DNA of 64,000 nt from contig MU270044.1 in assembly GCA_021432635.1 (NCBI GenBank), positions 563,455-627,454 of the forward strand. Reading direction: 5' to 3'. This document shows positions 45,711-57,811 of the stretch, piece by piece (the first letter of the stretch is position 1; the number at the start of each line of letters is the position of its first letter). A model generated the notes under the pieces. It saw nothing but the letters and a program-made list of their open reading frames with translations. It did not search any database and was not told the DNA's origin. The stretch comes from Thozetella sp. PMI_491 (lineage: Eukaryota > Ascomycota > Sordariomycetes > Chaetosphaeriales > Chaetosphaeriaceae). The position numbers and the translations under genes were made by a program.

Positions 45711-48700
45711 ATGTCTTCCAACTCCGACACCCCGCCCGACACCATCATGGTCTCGGATGCGACCGCTGACAGGCCCGGTGGCGGGGGCACGTCGCCAGAA
45801 GCACCGGCGGGAGGGAACTCGAGCGTGCCCAAGCCAAAACGCCTGGCATGCATGATCTGCCGGAAACGAAAGCTGAAGTGCGATGGAATTAAGCCATCGT
45901 GCAGCACCTGCTCGAGGCTCGGCCATACTTGCGCATACGATGAAGTGAGGAGGAAGAGCGGACCCAAGAGGGGCTACGTGAAGGCCCTTGAAGAACGGCT
46001 CAGTGCGTCTCCATGCCTCCCTTGCGTCAAGCATCTGCCCCCGAGACAGCGCTAACCGAGCCTGCAGAGCAAGTTGAGACGTTACTTAGGAGCCAGGACG
46101 TATCGACGCCCACCTCGGACGCCACCAAGAACCTGACCATCAATGTCGAGAATGGGGCAGCGAAGCAGAACCAACGCGCGGCTGCCGCGGCCAACTTCAA
46201 TGTTACAGACCCATCGATTGGTATTCCGAGCAGCCGGGATGTTGATCGGTGGCATTTCAACGCAGCGGAGTCTCCGCAGGCCGGGAACGTGGACGACTTC
46301 AACTTCAACGGCAACATGCCCATCAACGTACCCAACGTCGACAGCACCTTCACCTGGGAGATGATCGGCTTGGGATTGGAGGAGCCTCTGCCGCCTCAGG
46401 AGACCATTGACGAGTTGTATGTCTCTCTCGCAGGCTCGCAACCGCCGAAGAAACAAAGGACATACCAAACTAACACATACCCACAGGCACCAGATCTATT
46501 TCGAGAAGATCCACCCCTCGGCACCAATGATACACAAGTTCCGCTATCTTGCAGCCATGAATCTGTAAGTTGTGCTTCGTCACCAGTGCGCTCTGGACCT
46601 GGATTAGAGAGACGCTGACGGTAGTATCAAAGGGCACCTAGCCAACGGCCGCCGGTTTGTCTACGTTATGCCATGTGGACGCTGGCTTGCTCAGTGACAG
46701 ACAAGTTTCAAGACCTCAAGGACTTGTTCTACCAACGAGCGAGGAAATACGTCGAGAGCGACTACATCAAAGGCTACGGAGAACACTTGATATCTGTTGC
46801 CCATGCACAGACTCACACCTTGCTTGCCATGTACGAATTCAGGTGGATGTATTTTCCCAGAGCCTGGATGAGCGCAGGTGCTGCCGTGCGGCTCAGTCAA
46901 ATGTGAGTTTGCAGGACCTGGTTCGACCGCGCGGATTGTGGTGACTGACCTGAGTAGGATCGGGCTTCATCGTCTCGACGGGGCTGGCCTAGATGTGAAG
47001 CAATGTTTGCCACCGCCACGGGACTGGACGGAGCGTGAGGAAAGGCGACGGACTTTCTGGTTGGCTTTCTGCGAGGACCGATACGCCAGCATCGGAACCG
47101 GCTGGCCTATGACGGTCGACGAGAAGGACATCCTCACCAATCTCCCTTCTTCAGAGGAAGCCTTTGACATGAGCCGCCCCGAGCAAACACAGTCGCTACA
47201 GGACTCGATGAGCCCCGCTGGTGCTGGCAAACTCTCTTCGTTTGGCGGCATCGTCCTCATGGCCTCTCTGTTTGGCCGTAATCTCATCCACCTTCACAGG
47301 CCGGATCCCGACGACCGAGATCACGACCTGAACGGCGAGTTCTGGAAGCGGCACCGAAACATGGACAACATCCTCCTCAACACCTCCCTCTGCTTGCCCG
47401 CCAACCTCAAACTGCCTAGTGGTCTTGGAAACCCCAATATTGTTTTTACAAACATGTGCATACACACCTCGACCATTTGTCTCCACCAGGCGGCCATCTT
47501 CAAAGCAGACAAGAACAAGCTGCCCAATTCCGTCAGTTCAGAAAGCAAAGTTCGCTGTATCACCGCGGCAAACGAAATAGCGAGCATAATGAGGATGATC
47601 TCTCATTTGGATCTCGCTACTGTGAGCCTCCCCCCATGTCTTCATCTCCAACTCGGACGACCCCAGCTAACGCTTGCCTCCAGATGAACCCGTTCATTTC
47701 TTTCTGCCTTTATGTCGCCGCCCGAGTGTTTGTCCAATATCTGAAGAGCCGCCCGGACGACAGCCAGACTGGCGATTCTCTCCGGTTCCTCCTCTCGGCC
47801 ATGAACGCCCTCAAGAGGCGGAATCCTCTGACGGAATCGTTCCTTGTCCAGCTTGACGTGGACCTGGAGGCTTTAGGCGTTCGGATCCCAAAATTGAAGT
47901 CTGCCTTTCCAAGGAGCAGCGACAGTGTTAGTATTACCATCTCGAGACTTGAAAGCCAACGCCTAGCTAATCTGGTGATAGCCCGGTCCTCGTTCTCAGA
48001 TGACAAACATGCGGGAGCCCTTCCGAGGCGACGCTTTTCGGGCGGACAATTCGCACTGCGAGCCCGTTGAGTCAGACGCTGGAGGTCTGGGCATCATGCA
48101 TTTCCGGAACGATACCAGCTTCATGAAGAACAATGATAATCCTGGCAACCCATCCATCTCTCCGAATAGGGAGACTGGAGATGTTGACGTTTCCAACCAA
48201 GCTACTGGAGGAGGGGGACAAAGTTGGTCGGGCGCCGAGCAAACCTCGGCCATACCTACCCGTGACCGCGTCTCTTCGTATCTTCCGGTGCATCCCATGC
48301 TGTCTGCTTCTGGACATCTGCAGAACTTTGGACAGAATGAGATGGACACGTCCAGCGCCAATGATATTTCGACATCACCCGATGGGAGCCGACCGACGCC
48401 AAACTCGAGTAGCGCTTCGGAGAACCGACAGACCTTGGCACCAGGGACTGCCATGAACAGCTCTGGGAGGAACTCGTTTGATGCCAGCCCGGCTCCCTCG
48501 CACCAAAACCTCAACATGGGCGCCACGAGCCAGGGTGATGTCGGCCGCGGTGTTGACGGCTTTTTTCACGATCCCAGCACCTATGGCATGCCTCCTGTCA
48601 GCACAGGCCTCACACCGGATCAGCGCTATATGCCCGAGACACCGTCGAACGGAGCCGACTTTGTCACAGGAGGGTGGCCAGATATGTCCGGCCAGGCCAC

Positions 48701-48797
48701 TACTGGCATGACACCGGTTGCCGAGGGCGTTTTGAGATCAATCATGTCTATGGACCCGATGGAGACGATGGATCTGGGCTGGGAACCGAACCGGTGA
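45711..48797 (+). CDS. Zn2Cys6 transcription factor with fungal-specific regulatory domain
   Basis: Seven exons (45711-46002, 46068-46416, 46487-46564, 46633-46902, 46958-47621, 47684-47926, 47982-48797) give 903 residues. A binuclear zinc cluster is complete at C47, C50, C57, C64, C67 and C74 (CX2CX6CX6CX2CX6C), followed by a linker RRKSGPKRGYVKALEERL and a short coiled coil KQVETLLR. The middle homology domain (about 215-630) includes RYLAAMNLAPSQRPPVCLR, RAWMSAGAAVRLSQMIGLHR, EERRRTFWLAF and GRNLIHLHRPDPDDRDHDL. The last 270 residues are Asn/Ser/Gly/Pro-rich, a probable activation region. The exon 4 acceptor was placed at 46,633 because only this keeps the frame. I recognise the family but not a named target pathway. 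Confidence 0.9.
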
Positions 48798-49808
48798 TAT
48801 CTGCAACGTTAACATTCGGGTTCTTGGGTGCTTTCCCCAGCCAACACATCGTGTGGACAGTGCATCATTGATGAATTTAGGGAGTGACTTTTCTTCAGGT
48901 ACTATACCTTGATTTTAGATGGTCTCGTATTTCTTGGTTACGGCCGAAAGAGCGGACTCATGGCGGACACTATTCCGACTTGCACGGGGAAGGGGCTATA
49001 AAGGACAAAGGGGTTTTCTCTGGCGCCTGGGCTCAGGCGTGGTTCGGGTGTGGCTCATGTATATCAAGACACAATACGTTGTTAATGTGTTACGGCAGGA
49101 GAGGACGGCGACATTTCCACTCTGTATGACGATTGACGGGAGAGTGCGCTCACCCAACGAGGGGAGGAGGCGAGGAGCAGGCCTCGAAGACACCAGGACG
49201 CTTGAAGAGAGGTCGAGGAATCACGGCCATGCTGACGAGCAGGAAGTACAACACATATATGTACGGGCAAGGAAAAAGCGACGGTCGCTCAGGCTCCGCG
49301 TCCGGCGCCCCTAGCTTTTGGGCTCAATATAGAACATACTATTCTAATCATGAGCTCGTGCCTTCACTTTTGTCTCACATTCGAAGAACGCTGCTTGGCT
49401 TCCGCATCGGGCTCTGCCAGACTCGGGCACTGGTGCTCTGCTCATCGGAAGCGCTCACAAGCTGTATACATTCCAAGGGGTATCGATTAAACCTATCCTG
49501 TCATAAGCGGCAGTCTGCCGCGGAGCCAAACCGGGCTGGACGGGGTGGACCTAGGCTGAGTTGGTCCGTCCTGCCGCTCCAAATCATAAGAGATACACAT
49601 ATCCCATACACCAGCATACCTAGCACCGAGATCCCCCTTCCTCCCTTGAACGAAGGACAGGGCCAGACTACCTTTTTCAGCCGGGCCGCTAGGTAACGGG
49701 CGCAGATTTTTGAAAACCGGGGTGCCAGTCCCACCGCGAGCTAGACAAAACTCTGGGCTCCTCTCTGTAAAGGAGCCATCATCTGGCGCTCGCCGGCTCT
49801 CCCTTTGA
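48798..49808. other. Convergent 3' flanks of the regulator and the transporter
   Basis: About 1 kb between two converging genes. Short open frames on both strands overlap one another and are not supported. Confidence 0.5.
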
Positions 49809-52282
49809 CTACCGCTGACTGCTCGTTATTGAGCCCAGTCTCCTCCTCCCAACCCGCTTCATCTCTGCCAACTTCTCCCGAACAGTAAATACCTGGCCTT
49901 CTCGCAAGGCCTTCTCGCAGCCTTCGCCCAGGTCTTCGAGGCTTCTCGTCTCCAAGCGCCTAGTTCCGTTCACCTCATCCACCACGACGCGCTGCAGGTC
50001 GGGCAGGTATGCCCACGAGTAGATGGCGCCGAACGCCATAAACGATGCAAATAGGAGGAATATCAGTCCTTGCCTTGTCGAGGACGAGTAGCCACTATTA
50101 ATGCCGTACACGATTAGCACCGCGACAATGCTGCCAATCTTGCCAGCGGCCGCCGATATGCCGTGGCACGTGCAGCGATACGCAGTGGGAAAGATCTCCG
50201 CCGGAATGATAAAGGTAAGCGTGTTAGCTCCTGCAGAGATCGAGATTAGCAAGTATCACAGAGAGGGCCTGGCCTGGCCTGGTAGCTTACCGAAGTTGAA
50301 CACAAAATGACAGATCGCCACCAGTACAACAGTCGCAGGGGCGCCAGTCTTGTGGTTCACACCGTAGTAGACACCTCCGGTGATGACGAACAGGCAGGCA
50401 AGCAAGAGAAACGAGGTTGTCAACCACTCCCTCCTTCGGAACCGGTTGGAGAAGAATATGGCACATGCACTGCCCGCGATCGACGCTATCGAGACGGTGA
50501 GCAAATACTGCTTAGCCTGTTCGAGCAACGTATCGTAAATGGTATTGCATGGCTGGGTGTTATCTGTTTGCCAGGATGGGAGGCCCGTCTTTTTCCAGTC
50601 CGGAACCGCTGAGGCGCCGTTTTGCAAATCCCAGCATGGTAGACTTTCGTTGAGAGGCATCCTCTCGGTGGTGGCCCACAGATCGGAGAGCGTTCCTCTG
50701 TTATCCAAAGAGAAGCCATAAAATGACACGTCGAGGAAGAACCATGTCACCGCCGTCCCAAGCAGGTAATACCAGTTCTTGTCGCGGATGAAGAAGTTCC
50801 TGAGGTCCTCCGCCGAGAACTGCACGGGCATCGGGTGGGGCGAGTAAGGACGGGAACCATTTGGAGATCCCAGAGGCACGCCGTGGGAGGTGGGGGGTGC
50901 GCCGTAGACTCTCTGCGTGTCTCGGAACGCATTGCCTGGCTTGTTCTTGACCTCGAGCGTATACAAGCCACAGTCGTAGAGGAAGAACCGAAAGACGATG
51001 GCGAGCACTGCCGGGACGGCGCCAGAGCCTATGACGATGCGCCACACGCCGTCGATAATCTGTTTGCAGGCATCCTCGTTAAGTTTGTTGATGCCGCACT
51101 GCAACTCCTGGAGGTGGTACATGTTGTCTCGACCTAGTAACACCCAAACCCCCACCAGTTGCGCCAGGGCTTGGCCGACCGGCTGCATCAGAAAAACTGA
51201 GGCCAACATAGTTGCTCTAGATGAGGTACTCGCCCACTCGGATGTTATCACGGCGGACAGGGGGTACTCGGCGCCAATGCCTAGGGAGGGTCAGTTTTGC
51301 CCAAACAAGCGGAGAGCGGAGGTGTCTCTAGCGAGACCTCTCGCGGGTACTAACCGACACCCATCACAAATCGCCACTTTGCAAGCAAAAGAGTTAGAGC
51401 CGATAGGAGTAGTTAAACTGATGGAGACTTACCCATGTAAAGAGCGCCAGGAAGTTCATATCGTTAAATCCGTAGCTACTCGTGGCCACGCCGATCGTGG
51501 AGACGATGACCAGAATGAGCTCGATGCCGTACAACTTCGTCCGCCCATACTTGTCGGCTAGGTATCCGAAGGACAACTGTCCACAAACGGATCTGTAGAA
51601 CGTTCAGAGATTAAATCATGATGCGACGGTTCGGTAGGCATAGCGACAAAAAGGACGGGGGGGTTCGCCGGGAAGCTCGGCCGAGCGTGTTTGAGACATA
51701 CCCTAGTAACGTGAAGATGTTGATGACCAGACCACACCATTTGTCGTTGGGAAAATACACAAATGAGATAGTGGCTAGAATGACGTTGCTGGCGAAAAGG
51801 TTATATCTAGCGAGGTCAGCGGCTCGATCCGGCTCTCGACGCTTGGCGCCCTGGTGGACTGTGCCTCATCAGCGATGAGGCTCCGGAAAGACGTACGAGT
51901 CCGTGAGAAAGCCGGAGGCGGCGACGCCCCAAATTCTCAGATTCCAGGAATTGAGATCAAGCTCATAACGCAACTGATGGCGATCCTATATTATGCAATG
52001 AACAAGTCAGCGACCCGGGCCATGGGAAAGCCAGCCGTGTCGCGCGATATTACCCGCACGGCACGAAAGCTAGGCGGCTGCCACCTGGGGATCCCCAGCC
52101 AAGACGACGATTTCGGTCTCGCGCGAGCATCGCATTGGATGCGTTGGGGAGGAACTTGGCTTGTGGGAAGCGGTGCTACTGACCTGGCGGTCGCGGGGCG
52201 GCAAGGCGGAACTGTCGAACCCTAGATAGCCCCGATTCCTCCTGACCTCGGGATCCGGATACATGTCGCGTGCCATTGGCAT
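49809..52282 (-). CDS. MFS transporter of the phosphate:H+ symporter type
   Basis: Seven exons (52282-52184, 51985-51897, 51806-51702, 51592-51433, 51376-51355, 51280-50291, 50230-49809) give 628 residues. About 12 membrane segments are expected around a long central loop (about 260-370). The order of motifs is that of the PHS family: [15 protein letters not shown] in helix 1, [15 protein letters not shown] (the MFS loop 2-3 motif), [16 protein letters not shown] in helix 4, and [19 protein letters not shown] late in the protein. The signature normally reads GGDYPLSA; here Asp is replaced by Glu163, as in glycerophosphoinositol carriers, so the substrate may not be inorganic phosphate. Exon 5 is only 22 bases. 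I noticed no CACGTG motif upstream. Start could also be Met3. Confidence 0.88.
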
Positions 52283-55200
52283 CGTGTACGTGTAGGGCGA
52301 GAATCTCGAGGGGACATCTGCATTGTGATGTCCCCCTTTGGAAGAATGCGACGATGCCAGGGTGAAAGACGTGGCGGGCGACGGGGAAAAGAGGAAAAGG
52401 GGGGTTGACAACAGAGGCGGGCTTGGGGAGGGACAGCGGCGCCTATGAATGCCGAGCGAGGCGTATCCAGCCGGGGCAGAGGCGGGCGGAGGAAAACCCG
52501 CCGGGCTGGGCAGAGAGGAACGTCAACGACAACAGGCGCCTCTCGAGGCGGGAACTGGGCTAGCGCTAGGCACAAAAGACGACGGAACTGGCGCCTTGTG
52601 CAGCTCGCCTAAGCCGCCGAGAAAGGCTGTGGGAAGAAACCTGGCAAACCGCGATGAGCGGCGATGGTGCGTGTGTAGCTTCCGCGGACCAGCTGATGGG
52701 GTGGGGGGAAAAGGAGAGACCAAACGGCTACGAAAGGGTCGGTCTTTGCTGGGCGTCGGGAATAGCGGGGACCCCTAGCTCTTTTGGGGCGGTGGTCGGA
52801 GACGTCGTCGCCTCCGGCGGTGGTGTGAGAGGTGTGTGTGTGGTGTGGCCCTCTAGTCCTTATTCCTCCCCTTATGTTGTGCGCGGTGGAGCAAGGCGGG
52901 CGTGTAGCTAGCGTCACCGCCCGTCGGGCCCGGGGAGCTTAATCTGTCCTTCTAGAACTGCTGCGGAGAGGGAGAGGGTATCGTATCGCAGGATCGCAGC
53001 AGCGGGTGAGGTAAAGTAACAAGCGAGAGCGCACGCAGCCCGCCCGTCCAAGCAGCACGCAGTAGTGTCAGGACGGGAAAGACCGGGGGGGACAGCCCCA
53101 GGGGGATGAGCTTGATGAGCCCAGCTAGCCAGGAAATCACCCTCCAACCTCTCTTTCCTCTTTTCCTCCCACCCTCCACCCCCCCACACACACGCACGCA
53201 CAAGGCCTACGATCTGTGGTGGATGCGCACAGAAGCTAAACGTTGAGTTATCGAGTTATCGGATGACCAGCAGGCTGGCGCCGCTAGCGCATCGCCGGGA
53301 TCGTCATGAGTAGCTCCAATGCTGGTTGGGGCTCTTGGGGGAGGGGGTGCCCAGAGGGCCAAGAGTCCATTCAGGATGCAACCCGCCTGCAGGTGCTCAA
53401 ATGGCAGGCCGTGCAGGAACCCCCCTCATGAGCACCGCATGGTCTTGGGCCGCCTGGGCGTTCCTAAATTTCCAACGCCCCGTCGACTGTCCAATATTCC
53501 TATCGCCCCTTCCGGCACCTTCGCCCGCTGCCCAGTCCACGTTGGTGCTCGCTGCTGGCTGTTGTCTGCAAGCTGCGTCCTGCGCGCTGGCTGCTCGGCA
53601 CACGCAATTCGATTTCAGAACGCATGGGACCGTCGCAGGGATCCTAGGCCTGCAGGGGTGGCTGAACCTGCGTTCACCCCCCCGCCTCCCCTTCACTTCC
53701 TATCCGTAAGTTCCTCCCCCCGTCCTGTTTGAAGGTTTGAAGTGGCCGGGGATGTCTCCTCCATCCGTCCTCGTCGCAGGTCGCACGCACACTTCGCAGC
53801 CGAAGGAGGGGTGCGCAGCCTAGAGGCTAGGAGGATGGAAACCGATACAGCTTGCTCCACGACAGGCTGTTGTACTACTACTATGGTATTTTTAAAAAGA
53901 GAAAAAAATGCCAGCGAACCCCATCAGCCCTTCTGATAGAGTAGCAGCAAAGGAGCCGGAGCTCTTGCGTGGAGAGCAATCCTGTCGGGTTTGCCTAGCG
54001 GGGGGAGCTTTGAAGAAGGGGGGGGGCAGGGCATGACAGCCGGTGACCGGCGGAAAGGGGGATGGAAAGTGTGTGTGCGTGCAGCCCGCATTGTCTATGA
54101 TTATTCACCCCAACCTCCGCAACATCGTGGGTATTGGGGGCAGGGGGGTGTGGTCTGCTTTTTCTCCTCAGATCGAATCTGCTCAATACTTACAGTGACT
54201 CCCTTAGGCAGCAACGATGAGTTGATTGTGAAGGCGGCCTCGAGAAGAAGCTCTTCTGTCCCGAGGTCGAGACCCTGTTTCCAGCAGCCCACTTGAAACC
54301 AAACGTTGTTGTCTCCGTCTCACAAACTGAGAGCGGCCGGATTTCGCCTCCCCCCTCCTCAGCCTGACTCTGCTGCTTGTTCCAATCAGCAATGCGTGTA
54401 TTGCCCGACACTGCCAGTGCTGACACGCGCGAATGAGGGTGCCCATCCGTCTCCAACAAAGGAGCCGGGCAGGATTGATTGCCATGCGAAGTCCCGGGGG
54501 CCTGGGCATGTGGGGCCTGGGGGATATCACATCACTTACTCCTTACCACACCCGCCACTCGTTCGCCCAGCGCACACAAGCGAGGAGAAAAGTCCACCGT
54601 GCAGCACGCTTCCCCTGGCGCGGGGGTCGCCGCCCCGTGCCAGCGCCAGGTAATAAGCGACAATGATCCCCATTGCGTTCATATTAAGATCCCACTACTA
54701 CACAGTACACCACAGCCCTAATGCTGTGTATATTGCGGGGCCTAGCTGAACCACGGGGCTAGTTCGGCTCCATTCATGCCACTTTGCAGAGCCGACCTTG
54801 ACAGATGAACTAGGTAGGGACTGGGTAGTAGCACAAACCCCCCTTTTCCTTTGCGAACTACCAACTGAGAGGCCGACCCGCCCAGGAAGAAGCTTCTTTT
54901 AGGCCCCGAGAGCCAACGGATGTCGGACGGTCCTGCACCTTGACCATCATTGGTAACCCAAAGTCCCTGCCAAGCCCTACTTCCCTAAGGACCCCCGCTC
55001 TCGCCCATGGCGTATCACACACCACCCTCTTTGGCTTCTTCGGTGGGGGTCAAAGCTGCAAGTGTGGCTCCAGAACCGCATATATAGTTTTTTTACGCCA
55101 AAACAGCTGCCATTTAATGTAAAAAACCATGTTCCACTAACTTCACTGGGTGCCCCATAATTGTGCCCCACAATTGAGCAACTCGTTCCCTCCAGGGTTT

Positions 55201-55298
55201 TTTTTTTTTTTTTAACCGACCGACGAGCATTTTCAGTTACTCTCCAGTTCCAAACTCCAGAAGCAGAGGTTGATCGCATAACCCACTGTTGGCTCGCA
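52283..55298. other. 3.0 kb divergent intergenic region, no supported gene
   Basis: The region lies between the divergent transporter and FCF2. Many short frames are present on both strands (for example around 53,320-53,730, open in two plus frames), all without family character. A T16 run ends at 55,213. An AT-rich island occurs at about 55,075-55,160, just before the FCF2 leader. Confidence 0.5.
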
Positions 55299-56113
55299 AT
55301 GGCGCCGATGGCTCTTCTGGACGATCTTGAGATCGATGTCGACAAGATCCTAGCTCAGTCGGAAGCCCGCCTTGCAGCAAAGGATGGCGCTCTTGTGTCA
55401 TCTGCGAAGCTCGAGGTGTTGGCTACCGCTACGCCGAACGAGCAGCTTGCCTCGTCTGGGCCCGACCAAGGTGCTCATCAAACCAAGCTTGCTCTACGCG
55501 TGCCCAAGATAGAGCCAAAAAAGACAAAGAAGGTGAGCAAAATCACGAGCGGCCCTACCGATCTATTCCCTGATGAAAATCTATCCCATACGAATGACGC
55601 AGAGCTACCTCCCGTTATGGGACACGGCTCTGCACAAACGTGATTACCTTTTCTTGATCATAGTTACTCTGACTGGAACCCCCCGTCTCAATCCATGACT
55701 ACCATGCTTGAGGATTGTGGCCCGACGCTAACTGGCTGCAGGGAGAGAGGAACGACGCCGGTCCCGAGTTCTTTCATATGCCTCGCACCAACTTGACTCC
55801 TGAGCTCAAGAGAGACCTTCAGATACTCCGAATGCGGAGCGTTTTGGCTCTCGGGAAGCAGCATTTTAAGAGGGACACACGAAAGGACCCGATCCCCGAG
55901 TTCTCTCAGGTTGGGACTATCATTGAAGGGAAGACCGACGGCAGCAGTGCCCGGCTTACCCGCAAGTCGCGCAAGCGAACAATCGTCGAGGAAGTCCTGG
56001 GTGGTGATAACCTGGAAAAGTTCAAGTCCAAGTACAATGTCATCCAGGACCGGAAGACGAGTGGCAAGAAGGCACACTACAAGAAGCTCATGGCTCGTCG
56101 CCGCCGCGGATGA
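55299..56113 (+). CDS. fcf2: Fcf2, pre-rRNA processing factor
   Basis: Two exons (55299-55532, 55742-56113) give 201 residues; the intron of 209 bases is the longest of the genes here. The N-terminal third is acidic and variable (LLDDLEIDVDKILAQSEARL). The Fcf2 domain occupies about 80-200: FFHMPRTNLTPELKRDLQ, ILRMRSVL, FSQVGTIIEGKTDGSSARLT, RTIVEEVLGG and the basic end KTSGKKAHYKKLMARRRR. In yeast Fcf2 is an essential nucleolar protein of the small-subunit processome, required for early 18S rRNA cleavages. All of the conserved blocks are present, so the gene should be functional. A second Met at residue 4 is an alternative start. Confidence 0.93.
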
Positions 56114-56223
56114 AATACCGCGCGGTAATCTGCCATAGAATCACTCCCTCAGCAGCCAAACTGCTGTGCCCGCTGCGGTCAAGCGGCGCGGCGAGCCCGC
56201 GCTTGTAGCCCATCACCTATTTG

Positions 56224-56248
56224 CCCCCCCCCCCCCCCCCACCCCCCC

Positions 56249-56249
<1 letters not shown>
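56224..56249 (+). repeat. C17-A-C8 homopolymer
   Basis: Seventeen C bases, one A and eight C bases directly precede the long A tract. Confidence 0.9.

Positions 56250-56334
<85 letters not shown>
56250..56334 (+). repeat. A85 homopolymer tract
   Basis: An uninterrupted run of 85 A bases lies 136 bases downstream of the FCF2 stop codon. It is far longer than any other homopolymer seen in the window. It could be a mononucleotide expansion, the 3' tail of a retroposed copy, or an assembly or sequencing artefact. I saw no element body or obvious target-site duplication beside it. Confidence 0.9.
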
Positions 56335-56337
<3 letters not shown>

Positions 56338-56775
56338 CCGTCGTCATATCTCTACTATGACTGACCTGGGAGGAGGAGAGGGTGGGAATATCCGACTCAT
56401 CAAGCATTCGGAACAGACTGCAGCCGTCGAAAGACGAGGCGAGCTCTCCTCCAGCTTGAGAGGGCAGCTCGAAAGCCGGTAGGGAACCGGAGAGGAAGCT
56501 TGAGCTCCCCGTTACGATAGTGCCCTGCAGAGACCACCGAACCTCCATATAGGCCTGAATAGACAAGTAGAATACAACCCATGAACTCAGTTTGTGTCAA
56601 ATCGGTGGGAATCTACCCCGATACTCGTGTTCTCGTGAAGCTACTGCGCCAAATCGTGACTTTTCTGGATCTTGCTCTTATCGATAAGGATTATGGTCAG
56701 GTCACGCTAAAACCTGCAACTTTCGAACCACACCTCCTTCTCGACGCGAACCTCACACTCCAAAGGCACCCAGAG

Positions 56776-57811
56776 ATGAGTGCGCCACCATTGATACGGC
56801 CGGCGCGGCACCTTTTGAATGGGCGATTGGTAAGATTTCCGATGGCTCGAATGAATTTCTCACCGAGGTGCTGATTGAGGCGATTGAACAGCAGCTCACG
56901 GCCGCCCGACCCGTTCAAAATGCTTTCCTCCGACCGTCGACACAGGCCCGAACGAAGTCTTCAGTGTATGTTACCTCCGCCTGCGCCCGAATTTTGGTAG
57001 TAAGAGAATCGAGTGGATTTCTCTAACGGCTCTTCAGGACCTCTAGTTCACCAAGGGCCGCCCAGGCAGCGTATGACTCTCTCCCGAACGACCGATAACA
57101 CAAGTACCCAGCTAACGGTCACCTATTGCAGCCCCAAAGCCGCGTCCCCGGAATCCCAGTCCCCTCGCATGCACCGCTCCCTACAGGCATTGTATCTTCA
57201 GCCGCTGCGCCGCGAAGCCGAATACGGCGTGCCGACCTGCGACCTCCAGCTGCGATCCTACTCGGTCCGGTCGCTCGAGTTCTTCAGCGACTTCGCGCTA
57301 CGAGCGGCCTACTACCTGGGCCTGCCTGCGTTTGGCCCTGTGCCGCTGCCGCGGCTCACGGAGCGCTGGACGGTGCCTAAGTCGCACTTCATTTTCAAGA
57401 AGAGTCAGGAAAACTTTGAGCGCGTCACCATGCGCCGGATGATTCAAATCCGCGACGGCCACCCCGATGCCGTCCAGGTGTGGCTCGCGTTTCTGCAGAA
57501 GCACGCGTACCACGGTGTAGGAATGAAAGCGAACGTGTGGGAGTTTAGCAACATCGGTAAGTGCCCACATAACCATCACCGCACCGGATGGGACGGGCTT
57601 TCCAGCTAACCTTCCGTCCCGCGCAGATATCGGCAAGACGATGGATGAGAGCATCAAGGAAGTGGAGGAACGCCTGAAGGACAAGTGGGAACACTTGGCC
57701 GAGCCGAAGAAGGGGTATCCAGGCACCGCCGAGGACGTCGAGGAGCAGCTCCACGCCCAGAGAGTCAAGGCTATGCTGGGCATTCTAGAGCAGGCGAGGC
57801 CAGGCCCGTAG
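56776..57811 (+). CDS. RSM10: Mitochondrial small-subunit ribosomal protein uS10m
   Basis: Five exons (56776-56829, 56895-56965, 57038-57070, 57132-57556, 57627-57811) give 255 residues. The first three short exons supply a basic presequence (MSAPPLIRPARHLLNGRL, then AFLRPSTQARTKSS). The uS10 fold follows: CDLQLRSYSVRSLEFFSDFA, LPRLTERWTVPKSHFIFKKS and TMRRMIQIRDGHPDAV, with YHGVGMKANVWEF near the end. A charged helical tail is typical of fungal Rsm10. It belongs to the head of the mitochondrial small ribosomal subunit. The N-terminal exons are less certain than the core; an acceptor three bases earlier would add one Gln to exon 2, and exon 3 has only 33 bases. Confidence 0.88.

Larger units (their letters stand above)
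56114..56775. other. Intergenic between FCF2 and uS10m, with long homopolymers
   Basis: This 662-base gap holds the FCF2 3' region, a C17 run, a C8 run and an 85-base A tract, then about 440 bases of ordinary sequence before the uS10m start. No further gene is supported. Confidence 0.6.

Noticed and set aside
45351-46034. Minus-strand frame of 227 residues
   Set aside because: Antisense to the zinc-cluster exon of the regulator.
56166-56566. Frames coding poly-Lys (+) and poly-Phe (-)
   Set aside because: Produced by the A85 tract; not a protein.
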